Source of the DNA: Phoebastria nigripes
Lineage: Eukaryota; Chordata; Aves; Procellariiformes; Diomedeidae
Assembly (NCBI GenBank): GCA_035582835.1
Contig: JAYKAV010002553.1
Coordinates: 3,353,940 to 3,417,939, forward strand
Direction: 5' to 3'
Length of the DNA stretch: 64,000 nt
A model generated the notes under the pieces. That model saw only the letters and a program-made list of their open reading frames with translations, was not told where the DNA came from and did no database searches. Below, in pieces: positions 53,426 to 63,964 of the stretch (its first letter is position 1; every line of letters begins with the position of its first letter). The translations under genes and the position numbers were made by a program.

Positions 53426-54239
53426 GGATGGGCAACAGGCTAGCACGTAGTAGAGCCCCCTGCCATCCCCCACCCCTCTGTGCACACCCCCCACAGCCGT
53501 AGGAACTTGGAGCTGCGCAGCTGGAGCAGCTCCCCAGGATTAGGCCCATTCCCTCAGGACCAGGCTCCCCTCTGCAGACAGCCTGGGGGCCCGGGGGCAA
53601 GGGGCCGCGCGCAGAGGTCTGGTGTGAAGGGAAGCCCTGGCTCTGCCAGGCAGTGACCGCACACCTCTCCGCGCTGAGATCCCAGCCCTTCGGCCCTGTC
53701 TGCAGAGGGATGCGCCGAGTGATCCCTCGCCGTGCCAGGCTCCTCCTCTGCTTTGCTTCCCCAGCAGCTCTCGTCACCCGGTTACTGTAGTTTTGTTGCT
53801 TGATTTAGTCATCCCGGGAGCAGTGGGGCGAGCGTAGCGCAGGCAGCGACCAAGGCAGGTACCCCATCCCCTCGTGGGTGTGTGGCACAAGGATCGGGAT
53901 GCGTAGACACTGAAAGGTGTATTTTGGTGCATGTGGCACAGCACCCAAGGGTGATACTCGTGACTCTGGACCTAGCTCTGAGAGCCCCTGCTTTAACTTA
54001 TTGCCTTTGGACAAGGGCGAGGGAGGGAGCGGGTTGTCTGGAGGTCCGTGTCTGCCACGTGCTTCCCCCAGCCACAGCCCATCTTAGTCCTGCTGGTGAA
54101 GCAGGTGCCGTTGTGCCCCATCCCACGTGCATGTACGTGGTCCTGTCACTGTGGCCTCCCCCTCTGCCAGCGCCGCGAGCCTGGGCTTGCACGGGGTCAG
54201 TGTAACTGTCCGACAATAGCAGCTGTCTTGTTCCAGTTC

Positions 54240-54245
54240 AATAAA
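54240..54245 (+). terminator. PGAM1: PGAM1 poly(A) signal
   Basis: AATAAA lies 815 bases after the PGAM1 stop codon and is the first canonical signal downstream. The region 53426 to about 54262 is therefore read as the 3' untranslated region. No miRNA sites were assessed. Confidence 0.8.
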
Positions 54246-54262
54246 GAGTAACGCGCAGTAAC

Positions 54263-54870
54263 GAGGTGTGGGTGCTTTCCTCTGCCACGTGCTCCTGGGC
54301 ACGTGGGGCTCCCTGCCCCATGGTTCCCTCCGGCTCCTGCCACGTGTGCGAGGCAGCAGTCACTGGTGGGCACAGACGGGGGTGCAGAAGGCGTGCTGGG
54401 CTCAGGGAAGCAAAGCACAGCTCCGCAATCCCCACCGGAGCAGGTAACGCCCTGCTGCTCCGTGGTTTACTGGCTCTGGGTGCAGCACGCCCTCATCCCC
54501 AGGGCAGGCAGGGCACGTGTGGCCGGAGGAGATGCGGCACTCCAGGTCGAGCCGCAGCCTGTACCGGTTATCAGTGCAGGGGCAGGGAGACAAGCTGTTC
54601 TCTGTGCTTGACACCAATGTGGGGAAACCGACCTGGCGAGGCGAGTGCCTGGAGCCAGCGCCTCCCAGCCGCAAACCAGAGCTCTGCTATTCACCTCACT
54701 GCGGCAAAACTGCCGGGTTGTTCCCCTTCCCCGGCAGCGGGCTGGGAACACGTGCTTCCTCCCAGCCGCAGTGCTGGGGAAGCTGTCCCCTCAACAGCCC
54801 CACTGCGGTAGCCACACCAGCGGCCTGCAGGCAGCCCCGGCTCCCTGCTCTGGGCCGTAACTGAGCAGAG
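54263..54870. other. Spacer between the convergent PGAM1 and EXOSC1 ends
   Basis: About 600 bases of GC-rich non-coding sequence lie between the two facing poly(A) signals. I see no gene, repeat or RNA here. Open frames are short and overlap on both strands. Confidence 0.6.
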
Positions 54871-54890
54871 CATGGAGCTCTCAAAAAATA

Positions 54891-54896
54891 TTTATT
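54891..54896 (-). terminator. EXOSC1: EXOSC1 poly(A) signal
   Basis: AATAAA on the minus strand lies 162 bases past the EXOSC1 stop codon, within AAAAATATTTATTATCC on the plus strand. It gives a short 3' untranslated region and faces the PGAM1 signal 645 bases away. Confidence 0.85.
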
Positions 54897-55057
54897 ATCC
54901 ACAAATAGAAAATCCATCCTGTGAGCGAGGGTCCATCCAGCTGTTCCAGCCTCTTGCACGCGTGGAGGAGGCTGGAGCCCAGGGGCTGCTCTGGCCCCAC
55001 AGACCCCAGCCCAGCAGCCCCTCACCCTGCAGGGTCCCTGCAGCTCCTTGGGGGCTG

Positions 55058-57446
55058 CTAGGTCTGCAGGAACTGGGGCTGCACACGGGCCACCTTACGG
55101 AAGTCTTTGGTGTGCGTCCGTGGGCACTGCATCTCGCACCAGCTGATGGGCACCATCTGTACCCCTAAGGACACCACATGTCAGGGGTTCCCCTTCCCGA
55201 AACGGCATTCCTCCGTGTGGAAAGGGAGGAGGCCGCATCTGCTGCCCCTCAGGCGGGGATGAGGCAGAACTGCCCCGGGCCCCGCTGCCCGTCCCTACCT
55301 GCCTCGCTGCGCGCCACCACCACGCCCAGCTCGTTCTCCGCCGTGCTCAGCAGGTAGTTGGACTGTGCATCCCCCAGCGAGATCTGGTTAGACAGGAGTT
55401 AAGGGAAAGGCCTCCCCAAGGGGACTCGAGCAAACCCCCTGTCCCCAGCGGCCCTCCCAGCACGAGGGGAAAGGATACAACTTTGGCCAGGACTATGTCA
55501 CCAGGGCGGAAACTCTTGTACACTTCCACCTGCACAGGAGAGAGCAGGCAAAACTGCACAGCATGTCAGGGTGCTCGTCAGCGGCGGGACAAGTGCCCCC
55601 CACCAGCAGAAAGGAAGAGTGGGGGTGGCTGCAGTAGCAGAGTCACTGGCAGAGCCTCACTGACCTTATCTTTCTCCGTGGCTCGAATATCTTCTCTCCT
55701 GAAAAAGGAGACGGAGGGATCTGAGTGCCAGCGAGCAAAGGCGACTCTCCAGCCCACGGCAGGAGCTGCCCTGGCCTCCCTGGGCGCTCGCCAGGACTTG
55801 CTGGACACCCGCCCGGTGCTCAGGGCAGAGGTCCTGCCAGGGCAGTCGGCTGTGCCGCCCAGAAAAGCCCTCCTCCCACCTTGAGGATGGGGCGTTTGGG
55901 CACCCCATCCCGCGGGGAACCCAGCCCTCTCCCTACCGTATGGTCCCCCGGAAGGTGGACTTCAGTGGTGTGGAGCCGACGTACAGGATGTGCACCTTGG
56001 CGAAGCGAGAGTTAATGCTGCAAACCTGCCCGGAGGAAAAGGGGAATCAGTGCCAGGATGAGCCTGCTCTCACCCCAGCGCACCCCGCTCCAGGCAGGGA
56101 AAGGGCAGGGTGCAGGGAGCTTGCATCTCACTCTGCCTCCTCCTCCTTGTGACCAAAGAAGTGGTGGCGGAGGTGGGACACCCGTCAGCGAGCCAGGCGA
56201 GGAAGAGGATACTTGTGCAACTCAAGACACGCGAATAGGGCCGAGACCTGCTGTGACCCCAGTCCCTCTCCCACCATCAGGACCATACGGAAACCAATCC
56301 CCTGGTCTGTGCCACCCTTCCTCCAAGCTGCCCCAGGCACTGCCCTCCACACACTCTGCCCCAGAAAAAGTTCTGGAAGGGAGAGCAAAGAAAAACCTCC
56401 CCTCAGCCCNCCTCAGCCTCAGGGCAGGCACCAAGGGCAGGGAATGTCGAGAGGCCGGTGTCCCCCATGCCAATATCTGGCTGTTTTGTGAGCAAGGGAC
56501 CCAAGGAAGCCAGTGGGCTGCCTCTGCCCTGCTGGGAGCCGTACAGAGGGTACTAAGGAGCCCAGGGGCTCCTCATCCCACCCCATGCATGCGCAGGAAC
56601 AAAGGTCAGCACAGGGCAGAGAGAGCAATGGCTGTGCAGTTTGCCATCGCAGTGCACNCCGGCGCCCTACCTTGCACGTCACCACGGCCCCCACGTCAGG
56701 CAGGAGCTGGGACTCGGCGTCTCTCACCACCGAGACAACGGGTAGCTGCAGGGCAGCAGACACGAGGGTTAGCTCGGGGCACGGCCCGTGCACAGGATCA
56801 CGCAGGACCAGGCTCGCAGCAGGCACCGGCCGAACCCCATCGGAGCCCAATTCCCCAAGCGGGAAGGGGCTGCGCAGCCTCGGCGCCCGGCAGCCGGCTC
56901 TGGGGAAGGGCAGCGCATGCCGCGGCCGTGCTCACCCCGCTCTCCTCGCCCCTCTTCTCCAGGCAGCCAGCCAGCGAGGAGAAGATGAAGCCGTGCCGGG
57001 TGTAAGTCCCGCTGCCAGCCGTGGCCTCCTCCGCGCTGCACAGCCGCTCGCCTAAGGGACGGGTGCGCGGGAGCTGTCGCTGCCAGGGCGCCGTGCGTCC
57101 CGGTCCCGCTCCGGGAGTCCCAGGCTCCGCACCGCCCCGGGCTCGGTGCCCGCTCCTGGCCAGCCCAATGCGGCGGGGCGCCCCCTCGGTCCGTCCGTTC
57201 CTGCACCCCCCGGGGCAAACCCCCGCCACGCAGCCCCCTCCCGCCGCCCCTCGGCTCCAGACCGCCCTCTCCCGTACTCCTCGCCCGGGCCACCCCCTCC
57301 CCTATCCCGGGCACCCCCCAGCTCCAGGAGCCCCCTCTCCTGNCCCGGGCACCTCCCAGCTCCTCCTCCTCCCCGAGCCGCCCGGGCCTGGGCCCGGGCC
57401 CGGGCCCGCACTCACCAGGGACACAGTACCGAACGGGAGGCGCCAT
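55058..57446 (-). CDS. EXOSC1: EXOSC1 (CSL4), RNA exosome cap subunit (8 exons, 195 aa)
   Basis: This is a non-catalytic S1-domain subunit of the exosome cap, which takes part in 3'-5' RNA processing and decay in nucleus and cytoplasm. Coding exons: 57446-57416, 57051-56936, 56745-56671, 56025-55937, 55698-55665, 55529-55479, 55383-55299, 55164-55058. They join in phase to 195 residues, identical to the human length. The N-terminal domain (MAPPVRYCVPGERLC, GSGTYTRHGFIFSSLAG) is followed by the S1 fold (about residues 65-150; LLPDVGAVVTCKVCSINSRF) and a C-terminal part with WCEMQCPRTHTKDFRKVARV. Intron 6 carries U12-type splice signals. The start codon lies inside a YY1-like AAGATGGCG. An N at 56658 falls in intron 3. 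Confidence 0.97.
55384..55478 (-). other. EXOSC1: U12-type (minor spliceosome) intron 6 of EXOSC1
   Basis: The 95-base intron starts GTATCCTTT (55478-55470) and contains TCCCTTAAC (55406-55398), with the predicted branch adenine at 55399, 15 bases from the final G of the acceptor. Both match the minor-class consensus (RTATCCTTT and TTCCTTAAC) far better than U2-type signals. It is a GT-AG U12 intron in phase 0. Confidence 0.88.
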
Positions 57447-57720
57447 CTTCGCTGCCGGGAGTGCGTCCGCAGAAAGCCCTCACCCTATTGGTCCCCGGCA
57501 GCAAGGCCGCGCTGTAAGCGGCGCGGCTATTGGTTCTCCCCATCCGGCACGGAGCGCGGGCGCGCTGCCCGCTGGGAGTTGTAGTCCAACGCCGGCAGAG
57601 GGCGCTTCCCGGCATGCTCTGCGCGGCCGGCGCGCGGGCGCAGTGCGCGGGGCGGCGGGCGCTGCCCGTGGGGCCGTGAGGGCGGCGGGCCGCCGGGCAT
57701 GGAGGCGGCGGGCGGCGGGG
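57447..57720. promoter_or_regulatory. Bidirectional CpG-island promoter of EXOSC1 and ZDHHC16
   Basis: Motifs between the two genes: YY1-type AAGATGGCG over the EXOSC1 start (minus, 57449-57441); ATTGG boxes at 57487-57491 and 57529-57533; a ZNF143-type CTGGGAGTTGTAGTCC at 57572-57587; and a CTCF-like CCGGCAGAGGGCGCTT at 57592-57607. The layout repeats that at ARHGAP19 (CCAAT plus ZNF143 element). ZDHHC16 transcription probably starts near 57.60-57.70 kb; I could not fix the non-coding first exon. Confidence 0.78.
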
Positions 57721-60050
57721 CGCGGGCGGCAGGTCGGCTGCGCCGGATGGGGCTGTTGCTGTGGGGTGTCGTGGGCCTGGGAGGGGCCGTGGGCCTCCAG
57801 GGGGCTGGGGGTGCTGTGGGGCTGGGAGGCGATGGGGGGGTGCTGTGGGCCTGGACGGGCTGGGAGGCGGTGGGGGTGTGTGCTGTGGGCCTGGAGAGGC
57901 TGAGGGTGTTGTGGGGCAGGAGGTGCTGTGGGGCTGGGAGGCAGTGGGTGGTGTGCTCTCAGCCCGGGGGTGCTATGTGGGGGGATGCTGTGGGCCTGGA
58001 GGGGCCGGGGGTGCTGCGGGGCAGGGGATCCCGGGTGTCATGGGGCCGGATGCAGTGGGGCTGGGGGCTTTTCGCTGTTGGTATGGGCAGCCTTTGTGTG
58101 ATGGGGCTGGGTGCCAGAGAGTGTCTTGGCTCTGTGGGGTTGGGTGCTACTGAACTGGGGGAGCTGGGCATTCTGGAGCTGGGTGCCACTGGAGGGTGCC
58201 ACGGGGCTGGGTCTGGGCAGCTGGACCCGGCAGGAGCGGGGCCCTGNCTGTGCCTGGGGTAGGGCCAAACCTAAGGTTCCCCCCCAACCCCGGTCTCTGA
58301 TGTTGCCTGTGGTCTTGGCTGTGCTGGTGGTTGCTGTCCCACCCCCGTGGGCTCAGTGCCCCACTGGGATGTGGGGAGGGCCATGGGCAGGGTGAGGGCT
58401 GGAGCCTCGGTGCCTGACTGGGCCAGGGAGGGTGCATGGCTCTGCTGGAGCCTCATCCCTGTGGCTGTGCCACTGTCTGCAGGCAGGTGCCTGGGGACGG
58501 AGGGAGGTCCTGCCCTGGGGCAGGCTGGCTGCCTCCCCTGTGGGCTGCCTGCTCAACAGCTGCCGGCTGTTGTAGGCAAGGAAACCTCTCTGAGGGACAG
58601 GGAGGTGCTGTGTGTTTGGAGGTGAGGGCTGGCCCCAAGACCTGTTGCTGGCTGCAGCATTTTGTCTCTTACCACACTGAAAACACGGGGACAGGTGCCA
58701 CCCAAAGGCTGCACAGCAGGAAGTTGCTCCACTTTGCACCTGATGTGTTTCAGAGGAAAGCTCTTGGCAGAGTCAAGGGGAAATGTGGGGAAGGGGGTGG
58801 CACTGGGGTTTAAATATCCCACCTCTCCCTTACCAGGGTACAGGAAACGTGGGCAGGAGCCATGCCTGTGACCTGGGGTGGGCTGGTGGGTCTGGTGTCC
58901 TCATGTCCAGCTGCTCCCAGCCTTGGGGTCAGCCCCACGATCATCTGGCAGGGCAGAGGGGAGCCCCTGGCTCCTTTGGACAGCCCTCCTGGATGCTGCA
59001 GCTCCTGCCCTTATCCTCCCTGCTGCTCCCCGAGGGCTGTGCAGCGGGCATGGCAGCACAGGGAGCTGCNGGACAGGCTCTGCAGCGTGGCAGCATCACC
59101 TGGCACCATGCTGAGGCGAGCGCTTGGCCCAGGCTCAGAACGTGCCTTGGCAGGACCCCGGGGCAGCCTCGCTGCTTAATATTGATGGGCCCTGCCTGCG
59201 TGGAGGCCTGGGGGCCCCAACCCTGCAGATCGTTTTCCCGGCTGCTGGGCCGGCTCGGGTTCCTCCTCACTCCCAGCACGGCTCTCAGGTGGGACGAGGG
59301 GCTCAGCGGGCAGGGGAGCACTTCACAGCATCGCCTTGGCCTGGGGCTGCCCCCGGGCCACTCCTTTGCTGTCACGTGGCATTGTCCAAGGTGGATCCAG
59401 GCAAGGGAAAGGGGGAAAGTGTTGGGACTCTTGGAGTCAGGCTGTGAGGTTGGGAAAGGTGCAGGGTGGCCTCTGCGGCTTGGTCCAGAGGTTGAGGTGA
59501 AGGGAAGTAGCATCCAGGCCCTGCTTTTTGGGGGTGAGGAGAGGGACTAGGGGAGGAGGGGTAGTCCTGGCCCGGCTTCTCCGCATACGTCTTGTGCGGG
59601 TTCCCCCATTCCTGAACCTGTTGGGAAGGGCTGGGCCTGGGATCGTCCCTGGAACTGGCCCAGCATCCTGCACGCTTGTGCCTTCTCTGGTTTCCTCTGA
59701 GTCAGACTCTCCGTGTCGCTCCCCTGGCACCCTCCGCACCAGGAAAGACGAGATGGGACCAGATTGCGTCTGAGCCCAGATGCCGAGGGGCCTGTGCCCC
59801 CCGCTCCATGCAGAGAGCTGTCCCAGCGACAGTGGTCCTACAGCCTCCAGGAGTCTGGGCTCAGCTCCCCCTGCTCTGCATCCTTGTGCAGGGCGAAGGA
59901 GAGGCCCCTGCCCTGCTGTGCAGGCAGGCATCCGGCAGTCGGTGCAGGGAGCTGCGTGACCAGCATCAGCACGTCTGGGAGGGGAGACCCCTCCTGAGGG
60001 ACAGCCAGGCAGCAGGGTGGCCTGCTCACGCTGAGCTCCTCTCCCCCCAG
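57721..60050 (+). other. ZDHHC16: ZDHHC16 5' untranslated/intron region
   Basis: This stretch has no recognisable coding exon. It links the promoter near 57.6 kb with the first coding exon, whose acceptor (CTCCCCCCAG) ends at 60050. It contains a G-rich minisatellite at 57745-58210 and single N bases at 58247 and 59070. Long open frames here have no family resemblance. Confidence 0.55.
57745..58210. repeat. Degenerate G-rich minisatellite in ZDHHC16 5' intron
   Basis: Repeated blocks near the consensus GTGCTGTGGGGCTGGGAGGC recur many times with variable spacing and spacer sequence (for example GTGCTGTGGGCCTGG). The plus strand is G-rich with many G-runs, so quadruplex formation is possible on the non-template strand. 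Confidence 0.7.
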
Positions 60051-60066
60051 GCGTGGTGTGGCAGGG

Positions 60067-63000
60067 ATGAGGAGCTGGCAGCGGATGTTTGTGGCGGTGA
60101 TGCGCCTGCTCCTCAAGTGCCTGCGGCTGGGCCGGCGGCGGCGGTTTAAGCTGGTGCGGCAGGTGGAGCAGCTGTGGCAGTACGGGCACCTCTGCCTTTG
60201 CTCCCTGCTCTACAACTCCTTCACCAACGGCGACGTGGTGCTCGACTCCCTCTTCGAGCCCGTCTACTGGCTGGTGGACCACGTCACCCGGTGGTTCGGC
60301 GTGGTGAGTACCCTCACCGGGCAGGGGGCCAACTGGCTCTGGGGCTGGGGCGAGCATGCTGCTGGGGCAACTGAGTCTCAGGGCTGCCTGTGCTCTAGGC
60401 AGGAAGGGAGTGGGGACCTCAGTGTGTGGTTCAGATTGGTTTCCTGTGGCCGTATCCTGCCTGTGCCTCTTCCCAGGCAGCGAGGGGCAGGCGCTGCTCA
60501 CTCCGGTGATCCAGGCCCCTTTCCCATAGGTGTTTGTGGCACTGGTGATCGGGCTGACGAGCTCCATCGTGGCCATCGTGTACATCTGCCTGCTGCCCCT
60601 CATCCTGCAGACCTACACGCCTGCCTGGATCTGCTGGCACCTTGCCTACGGACACTGGAACCTCATCATGATCGTCTTCCACTACTACATGGCCATCACC
60701 ACCTCGCCTGGGCACCCACCGCAGGTGAGGCACCAACTGGCAGCGCGGCTTCTCCCAGCTGGGCACTGGGGACCAGCTACAGGTGGTCACTGGGAACAGC
60801 TAAACCAGCCTGGTGGCGTCATTGCAGGAGGCCTCCTCCAGACTGGGGCAGCTGGGCTGGGCAGTGCGGGGAGGGGAGGCAGCGGAGTTGCAGGGGAGGG
60901 GTGCAGGGCTTGGGTGCACAAATCTCTTCTGACCTGTGCGCAGGCCAAGGACGATCTCACCGGCGTCTCCATCTGCAGGAAATGCATTGCCCCCAAGCCA
61001 GCTCGCACCCACCACTGCAGCATCTGCAACAGGTAGGGCTCCCTCCCTCTGCCCACCACAGCACTCAGGGCAGCCTCCGGGACCCCTCTCCTTGCCCGCG
61101 GCCATGCTGCAAGACTGCAGCCCCTTTCCCTCTGCTCTGCTGGCTTCTTGCCTTGTCTCTAGCACAGCACGCAGGGCTGGGGGGGGCTGCCTGTCCGCTC
61201 CCAAACACGGTGCTTGCGCTGGCACTGACACTGGCACTGCTCTCCTCCCTCCCAGGTGCGTGCTGAAGATGGACCANCACTGCCGTATCCTTCTGCAGTA
61301 CTAACCCATGGCACTCTCCCGGGGGGAGCCGGCCCCGCTTCCCTCTTCTCTCCCTGCCTGACTCCTCCTGTGTCAGCCAGCACGGGGAAGGGTGCTGGGG
61401 GCCGGGCCCAGAAGAACCGCCCTGGTCCCTGGGGTGGGTTTGGACCCATGGCCTGTCACGGTTACACACCTTTAACCCCAGAGGCAGCTTGGCTAAACAA
61501 CTGCGTGGGACACTACAACCACCGCTACTTCTTCTCCTTCTGCTTGTTCATGACCATGGGCTGCATCTACTGCAGCATCAGCGGCTGGGAAATGTTCCGG
61601 GACGCCTATGCAGCCATCGAGGTGAGCAGGCAGGCCCCGGCCCTTGCCCTGCCATGCACCGAGGCTGCCTGGGCTCCCCAGGCTGAGCTTGCAGAACGAG
61701 GCTGGGCCAGGCCTGGCCTTGCAGTGACTTTCCTTCCCCTCTCCCTCCTCCTGCGAGGCCCCCAGCTGCCCTGGTCCTGCGGGGGGGTGAGGGGGAAGGG
61801 CCCCCTCCTCTGAGACACGTAACTGGTACCCTGTTTTCCATCCCCCTAGAGAATGAAACAGCTTGAGAAGGAGAGTCTGCAGGTGGCTGCCAACCAGGTG
61901 GGACATCCCTGCCCACAGCTGCTCCAGGCAGCGTGGAGCCGAGCTGCCCTGCAGGCTGGGTCCTGCTTGGGGCCCTGCTCTCAAGGAGCACCCCACAGCC
62001 AGAACCAGCCTCCGTGCTCGTCTCATGTGTCAGAGAGCTGGGGCTGGCTGGGCAGCTCTGCTACAGGCACTGCCTCCAGCAGCTTGGGGTCTGCTTCCCT
62101 GTGCACCCAGCTTCCAAGAGCTTTAGCTGGTAGCAGCTGCTTGGCATGTGCTGCTCAAGCCCTGCTCTCCAGGGGAAGCTGCAGCAGTGCGTACACATCT
62201 CGCCCTGAGCTGCGGTGTGGTGTGGTGTCCTGACCACGGCTGCTCCCTGCCCCCTTACCTCCAGCCCACTGCTTCTCACCCGTGTGCTGGCTCTCAGGTG
62301 TCTGTCTGTCTCCTGGCTGTCTCAGGCTGCCTCCCCATCACCCTGGCTGTTGTGTTGGTTCCAGCCACAGTCCCTTCTAGCTGTCCAAGCTCTGCATCAG
62401 TGAGGGGCACAGCAGCCCCCCTGTCTGGCCTCAAGCTATAAAGCAGCTTGGGTAATCCCGTCCCCCTCTGGTCCTTTTTCAGACGTACTACCAGACCCCA
62501 CCGCCCACCTTCTCCTTCCGCCAGCGAGCTTTCCACAAGAGCGTGGTCTACCTCTGGGTCCTGTGCAGGTAATGGGGCCCAGGGGCTGGGAGCGACGGTG
62601 CTGGGGGAAGCGGCGTGCAGCCCCCTGACCTGTGACATTGCTTACCTTCTACCTCCCTGGGGCTGGGCTGGCTTGCTCTAGCACAGACGTCCCTGCCCTG
62701 CCAGCTCTTGGGCCACAGAGGAGAGGTTTCGGCTCTCTGTCACAGGGGCTCTAGACCAGCCCACCTACCTACGCAGCCGTGGGGGAGGCAGCCTCAGCCC
62801 CCCACAGCTGTGGCACCAGGGGAGGCAGGCCTGTGTGCAACCTGCTGTCCCTTGCTGTCCCCAGCTCGGTTGCGTTGGCCCTGGGTGCCCTCACGCTGTG
62901 GCACGCTGCCCTCATCACCCGTGGGGAAACCAGCATCGAGCGGCACATCAACAAGAAGGAGAGGCAGAGACTGCAGAAGAAGGGCAAGGTGAGCGCAGCC

Positions 63001-63353
63001 CACAGAGCAGGACGGCCGGCCGGGGCAGAGCTAGATGTGATGTGCATCTCCCCGGCCTGCAGGTCTTCAGGAACCCCTACAGTTACGGCAGCTGGGATAA
63101 CTGGAAGGTGTTCCTGGGTGTGGACGTGCCAAGGTAAAGTCCCGGGGAAGCCCCTGCCCGGGAAGGTGGTGCCTCAGCAGCACGTGGGGGTGCTGGGACA
63201 CTGGGGCTCTCCTTGCGGCCTCACTCCTCTCCCCACAGGCACTGGCTCACCCGTGTCCTGCTGCCCTCTCCTCACCTGCCCCACGGGACGGGCCTCAGCT
63301 GGGACCTGCCTCCCTGCGTGACCGAGCAGCACACGCCGCTCCTGGCCATCTGA
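60067..63353 (+). CDS. ZDHHC16: ZDHHC16, DHHC palmitoyltransferase 16 (10 coding exons, 375 aa)
   Basis: This is a membrane protein S-acyltransferase of the secretory pathway; the human enzyme is an ER protein reported to palmitoylate phospholamban and ZDHHC6. Coding exons: 60067-60303, 60530-60724, 60944-61032, 61256-61284, 61488-61621, 61850-61897, 62483-62568, 62865-62988, 63063-63133, 63239-63353, joining in phase to 375 residues (human 377). Two membrane segments lie at about residues 79-99 and 120-135, then the cysteine-rich domain SICRKCIAPKPARTHHCSIC, the DHHC motif at 180-183 with catalytic Cys183, and two more membrane segments. The ATG at 60067 aligns with the human start; the frame is also open just upstream. 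An N at 61277 makes codon 181 CAN (His or Gln); family conservation says His. Intron 4 is U12-type and cuts the Pro184 codon directly after Cys183. Confidence 0.96.
61285..61487 (+). other. ZDHHC16: U12-type (minor spliceosome) intron 4 of ZDHHC16
   Basis: The 203-base intron begins GTATCCTTC (61285-61293) and has a branch-site match ACCTTTAAC (61468-61476), with the adenine at 61475, 12 bases from the acceptor G at 61487. Exon 5 must start at 61488 to restore PWLNNC, so the upstream CCCAG at 61478-61482 is not the main acceptor. If the intron is retained, translation stops seven codons after Cys183. Confidence 0.85.
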
Positions 63354-63735
63354 GGCCCCGGTGCTGCAGATGTCACTCCCCGCAGGCAGGGGAGCGCACA
63401 GGGGACCCGCTCTGCCACCACGGCTCCCTTTGGCCCAAGTGGCTGGCGGAAGGTGGGTGCTGGCACGCACTGCTGGCTGGAGCCAGAGCCACGGGAAACC
63501 ATTTGGACAGTGTCGGTGCCTGGACGCCTGCTCTCTTGGCTCCTTGGGGGCTGCAGGCAGCCCCGGGGGAAATGCAGCAGAGCTGCTGCTCCCCGGCTCT
63601 AGCTGAAGGTGCTGCCCTCGCTAGCACAGGTACAGGCCAGCACGTGGCCCAGTTCGGCTTTCTGGCAGGGCTGGGCACAGAAGATGGCACCCTTGTCCCC
63701 CAAGCACTCCCCAGGGAGCCTTTTTAAGACCATCC

Positions 63736-63741
63736 AATAAA
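63736..63741 (+). terminator. ZDHHC16: ZDHHC16 poly(A) signal
   Basis: AATAAA followed by a T-run lies 383 bases past the ZDHHC16 stop codon, giving a compact 3' untranslated region (63354 to about 63760). Confidence 0.85.
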
Positions 63742-63958
63742 TTTTTTTTTTTCTAAGGGAGCCTGGCTCTTTTCCCTGGTGGGGGGTGCAGACTTCTGGG
63801 GGCAGGGGAAGAGAGGGACCCCTATGATTCCCCAACGTGGAAAGAGGAGTAAGGGCCTGTAACCAGCAGCACCTTTAGCTGCTCAACATATGGAAGGGAA
63901 CCGGAGGCCCAGCCTGGGCTGCACAGAGACTCCCCGCAGCATTACCAAAACAGATATA

Positions 63959-63964
63959 TTTATT
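63959..63964 (-). terminator. MMS19: Minus-strand poly(A) signal, probably the MMS19 3' end
   Basis: AATAAA on the minus strand (TTTATT on plus) lies in the last 60 bases. In human the next gene, MMS19, runs on the minus strand and converges with ZDHHC16. No MMS19 coding sequence reaches the window, so the gene name rests on synteny only. The signal faces the ZDHHC16 signal about 220 bases away. Confidence 0.5.

Noticed and set aside
60058..61266. Uninterrupted 402-codon frame starting at the ZDHHC16 first coding exon
   Set aside because: It reads through introns 1-3; the spliced exons give the family protein and the intronic parts do not.
61478..61482. CCCAG as the acceptor of ZDHHC16 exon 5
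   Set aside because: Using it would add AGGCAG and break the conserved PWLNNC frame; the AG at 61486-61487 restores it.
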